From assembly GCA_038329865.1 (NCBI GenBank), contig JBBQNK010000023.1:5202-69201 (forward strand): a DNA stretch of 64,000 nucleotides, given 5' to 3'. Shown here piece by piece: positions 61,851 through 64,000 of the stretch (within the stretch, counting starts at the first letter, position 1; each line of letters opens with the position of its first letter). The DNA comes from JANMES01 sp038329865 (GTDB lineage Bacteria; Planctomycetota; Phycisphaerae; Tepidisphaerales; Tepidisphaeraceae). The notes under the pieces were generated by a model. That model ran no database searches. It worked only from the letters and a program-made list of their open reading frames with translations, and was not told the DNA's origin. The position numbers and the translations under genes were made by a program.

Positions 61851-61880
61851 CGAGTTTGAGGTGGGAAGACCCCGAACTTG
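61851..61880 (+). promoter_or_regulatory. Leader stem-loop 3 of the VPLPA-CTERM cassettes
   Basis: CGAGTTTG pairs with CGAACTTG (eight pairs, two G-U), with GG/CC inside and the loop TGGGAAGAC. Stem and loop flanks differ from leaders 1 and 2, but the pairing and the GGGAAGA core remain. It ends 39 nt before the ATG at 61920. Confidence 0.65.
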
Positions 61881-61919
61881 TGCCTTGAACCTGGTTTTAC
61901 AATTTTCTGGAGGATCGCA

Positions 61920-62627
61920 ATGCGTAGTGGGTGCAAAAAGTTTCTCAGCCTCGTTGCCGCTGTCAGCCTGAGCGTTTTAGGCGCGGCCAATGCCCAAGCC
62001 GGTTTTACTCCCGTCAATTCGCCCTGCTCGGGCGAAATGTCGCAGAGCCAAATCCTGTCTCACTCTTACGGTGGTAAGTTCGTGAGCAAGGGCATGAACC
62101 TGACCAACGGTCACATCACCGCCGTGCGGCTGTGTGATTCGGAAGATCAGAAGTTCAGCTTCAATATTGCCTCGATCAAAACGCTCGGAGCCTTCTCCTG
62201 CGCCACGCAGGGACTGGCCTGCGGCAATGCGAATTCGCCGAAGCAGCTTTTCACCGTTACCGGTGAAGGCTACGGCGCTTCTGGATCGGTCGGCAAGGAA
62301 AAGACGCACGGCAGCTACTCCTTCGTCCGCACGGGTGACGGCGGGAACTGGTCGTCTGACGTCTGCCAGAACTCCGATGGCGCTGATCACCTGGTGACCT
62401 ACCTGCTCACCGGCAAGTGCGTCAAGCAGCCGACCTACGTGATGTTCTTCGAAGACGGCCGCAAGGGCTGTGGCGACTTCGACTTCAACGACCTCGCTGT
62501 TGAAGTCAAAGCCGGCTGCGGAACGGCCACTGTGCCGCTGCCCGCCGCGGCCTGGTCCGGTCTTGCGACTCTCGCCGGTGGCGTGGTCGTGAGCGGCTAC
62601 CGCAAGGCTCGTCGTCAGATCGCGTAA
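61920..62627 (+). CDS. VPLPA-CTERM surface protein with DUF4114-like end, paralogue 3 (cysteine-rich)
   Basis: A 235-residue secreted protein with GGAGG before the ATG, signal peptide ending ANAQA-G, acidic motif FFEDGRKGCGDFDFNDLAVEV and tail VPLPAAAWSGLATLAGG with basic end. Unlike its paralogues the mature part carries eight cysteines (for example in FSCATQGLACGNA and DVCQNSDG), placed where the others have Tyr, Ser or Asp. Up to four disulfides could form outside the cytoplasm. Confidence 0.82.
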   Translation: MRSGCKKFLSLVAAVSLSVLGAANAQAGFTPVNSPCSGEMSQSQILSHSYGGKFVSKGMNLTNGHITAVRLCDSEDQKFSFNIASIKTLGAFSCATQGLACGNANSPKQLFTVTGEGYGASGSVGKEKTHGSYSFVRTGDGGNWSSDVCQNSDGADHLVTYLLTGKCVKQPTYVMFFEDGRKGCGDFDFNDLAVEVKAGCGTATVPLPAAAWSGLATLAGGVVVSGYRKARRQIA

Positions 62628-62651
62628 CCTTCGTCTGAGTAGAAACCTTCG

Positions 62652-62690
62652 GGCGGGACGGATCATCACGATCCGTCCCGCCTTTTTTTT
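62652..62690 (+). terminator. Terminator 3 of the VPLPA-CTERM cassettes
   Basis: GGCGGGACGGATC and its complement form a 13-bp stem with loop ATCAC, followed by eight T. It shares GGGACGGATC with terminator 1 and GGACGGATC with terminator 2. Confidence 0.87.
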
Positions 62691-62716
62691 CGCCATCGAT
62701 TCGCTACAACCTTGCC

Positions 62717-63745
62717 ATGCCCGACAAACTCCGACTGATTCAGTGCGGCACGAGCGGATGGGGAAAAACCTGGTGGTCGAACTATACCACCAAGTCGCCG
62801 GACTTTGATCTCGTCGCGATCGTCGATGTCGTGCCGAAGGCGTTGCAAGAAGCCGGCGACGCGATCGGCCTGCCGCCGGAGCGGCGGTTTTTGTCGCTCG
62901 AAGAAGCCATCGCCAAAGTCCCCGCCGACGCCGTCCTCACCGCCACGCCGCCGGCGGTGCATCCGGTGCACGCGAAGCTCGCGATCGAGCACGGCCTGCA
63001 CGTGCTGACCGAAAAGCCGATCGCCGACACTATCGATAACGCAAAAATGATGGTCCAACTCGCAGCCGAGCACCGCCGGCAACTGGTCGTCGGGCAAGGC
63101 TACCGCTATCGCCCGTTCGTGCAGAAGATGAAGCAGCTGATCGCGGACCAAACCGCCGGCGAGTTCGGGCACGGGCACATCGACTTCTATATCCCCGCGG
63201 ATTTCACCGGCAGCTTCCGCGAGACGATGGAATTCCCGCTGCTGGTTGACATGGCCATCCACCACATGGACTTGATCCGCTACGTGACCGGCCGCGACGT
63301 CGTGAAAGTCACCGCGCAAACCTTCAACCCGAATTGGAGTTGGTACCAGCACCACGCCGGCTTGAAAATGCTCCTCGAACTCGAAGGCGGCCTGCCCTTC
63401 AGCTACAGCGGCGACTGGAGCGCGATCGGCCAGCCGACCAGCTGGAACGGCAACTGGCGCCTGCAATGCGCCGCCGGCTCGATTCACCTGGTCGATGACA
63501 AAGTTTCGCTCGCGCGCTGCGAGAAGTGGAGCAAGAACCCGACGATCGAAGCGATCGATTCCCCCGCGCTGGAGTTCAATGACCAAGCGGCCCTACTGGC
63601 GAATTTCGCCAAGGCCATCCGCACCGGCACGCCGGCGGAAACAAGTGGGCAGGACAATCTTGGTTCTTTCGGCGCGGTGATCGCCGGCGTGATCAGTGCG
63701 CGAGAGGGTCGAACGGTGGACGTGAAGGAACTACTCGGATCGTGA
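62717..63745 (+). CDS. Gfo/Idh/MocA-family oxidoreductase
   Basis: A 342-residue NAD(P)-dependent oxidoreductase. The N-terminal Rossmann domain has CGTSGWGKTWW (residues about 10-20) and the conserved EKPIADT near residue 102; the C-terminal alpha/beta domain has FPLLVDMAIHHMDLIRY with the likely catalytic His pair. Family members act on sugars, inositols or their acids. The substrate is unknown. It begins just after terminator 3 and is not part of the VPLPA-CTERM cassettes. Confidence 0.88.
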   Translation: MPDKLRLIQCGTSGWGKTWWSNYTTKSPDFDLVAIVDVVPKALQEAGDAIGLPPERRFLSLEEAIAKVPADAVLTATPPAVHPVHAKLAIEHGLHVLTEKPIADTIDNAKMMVQLAAEHRRQLVVGQGYRYRPFVQKMKQLIADQTAGEFGHGHIDFYIPADFTGSFRETMEFPLLVDMAIHHMDLIRYVTGRDVVKVTAQTFNPNWSWYQHHAGLKMLLELEGGLPFSYSGDWSAIGQPTSWNGNWRLQCAAGSIHLVDDKVSLARCEKWSKNPTIEAIDSPALEFNDQAALLANFAKAIRTGTPAETSGQDNLGSFGAVIAGVISAREGRTVDVKELLGS

Positions 63746-63765
63746 GCTTTTCGAATGAGAAATGA

Positions 63766-63800
63766 ACACAGTGACACAGAGGCACAGAGAAGAGCCGAGA
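63766..63800. repeat. Half of a 'GAACACAGTGACACAGAGG' repeat element
   Basis: GAACACAGTGACACAGAGGC matches the left arms at 6084 and 2055, but no facing right arm follows. It is a solo or truncated copy, next to a transposase remnant. Confidence 0.6.
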
Positions 63801-63861
63801 GCAAAGGTGAGGATTGAACTTGTATTTTCGTTGAACGGGCGGCCCGCCAGTGTCTTGGTAT

Positions 63862-64000
63862 CTAAATAGCCGTTCGTGATTCTCGAACTCCCAATGGAGT
63901 TTGACGATTGTGGCGCATGAGATAGTACGTCACTTCACGCATCAGGTGCTCGATCGTCTCACATTGGTGATTCACGGTGACGTTGGCGTGCATCTCACGC
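63862..64000 (-). mobile_element. C-terminal end of an IS630-like transposase, cut by window edge
   Basis: The reverse strand reads open from the window edge to a TAG at 63862, giving 45 residues that include MHANVTVNHQCETIEHLMRE and YYLMRHNRQTP. This matches my memory of the C-terminal end of IS630-family DDE transposases, which end in a similar V-x-NH-x-C-x-T helix and an N/R-rich tail. The catalytic part and the far inverted repeat lie outside the window, so intactness cannot be judged. Confidence 0.55.

Overview
The window most likely comes from a GC-rich Gram-negative bacterium of the Planctomycetota, probably a Phycisphaerae/Tepidisphaera-like lineage. Supporting signs are a lipid A gene (lpxD), secreted proteins ending in PEP-CTERM or VPLPA-type sorting tails, an archaeal-type prolyl-tRNA synthetase, many small lipoproteins, and intergenic spaces full of palindromic repeat elements. 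This placement is inferred from gene content; no 16S rRNA or tRNA gene was seen.

Layout. Positions 1-8.1 kb hold a DapA-like lyase (cut by the left edge) with an epimerase-like partner, an MFS transporter, a DUF1801 protein, an antitoxin next to a decayed ParE toxin, lpxD and an ABC-F ATPase. Positions 8.5-12.3 kb hold an envelope ABC transporter operon (ATPase, FtsX-like permease, and two exported proteins sharing a CCF-x-GxPP-like motif). Positions 12.3-16.5 kb hold a membrane protein, a GH30-like glycosidase lipoprotein and an unknown secreted protein. Positions 16.5-40.4 kb form one minus-strand exopolysaccharide locus of 17 genes: Wzc-like chain-length regulator/tyrosine kinase, two O-antigen ligase/polymerase-like proteins, a NusG-family antiterminator, a phosphoglycosyltransferase fused to a GT4 transferase, six further GT-B glycosyltransferases, one GT2, a flippase, UDP-galactopyranose mutase, an epimerase and two FkbM methyltransferases. 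Just upstream, on the same strand, are a PEP-CTERM protein and a 45-residue membrane peptide.

Positions 42.8-57 kb are mixed: a heparinase/alginate-lyase-like enzyme, 3-hydroxybutyrate dehydrogenase, the pnuC-nadR NAD salvage pair, an AAA ATPase, several lipoproteins, an Imm11-like protein and a UvrC without its helix-hairpin-helix end. Positions 57-59.4 kb hold proS and hisA. Positions 59.4-62.7 kb hold three tandem paralogous secreted proteins (DUF4114-like, VPLPA-CTERM). Each is preceded by the same small leader stem-loop, whose paired bases differ but still pair, and each is followed by a terminator with the same core. This repeated cassette is the best candidate for an undescribed regulatory system here. 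The window closes with a Gfo/Idh/MocA oxidoreductase and the C-terminal end of an IS630-like transposase.

The intergenic DNA contains at least five families of inverted-repeat elements, several of them immediately in front of start codons or inside apparent operons.
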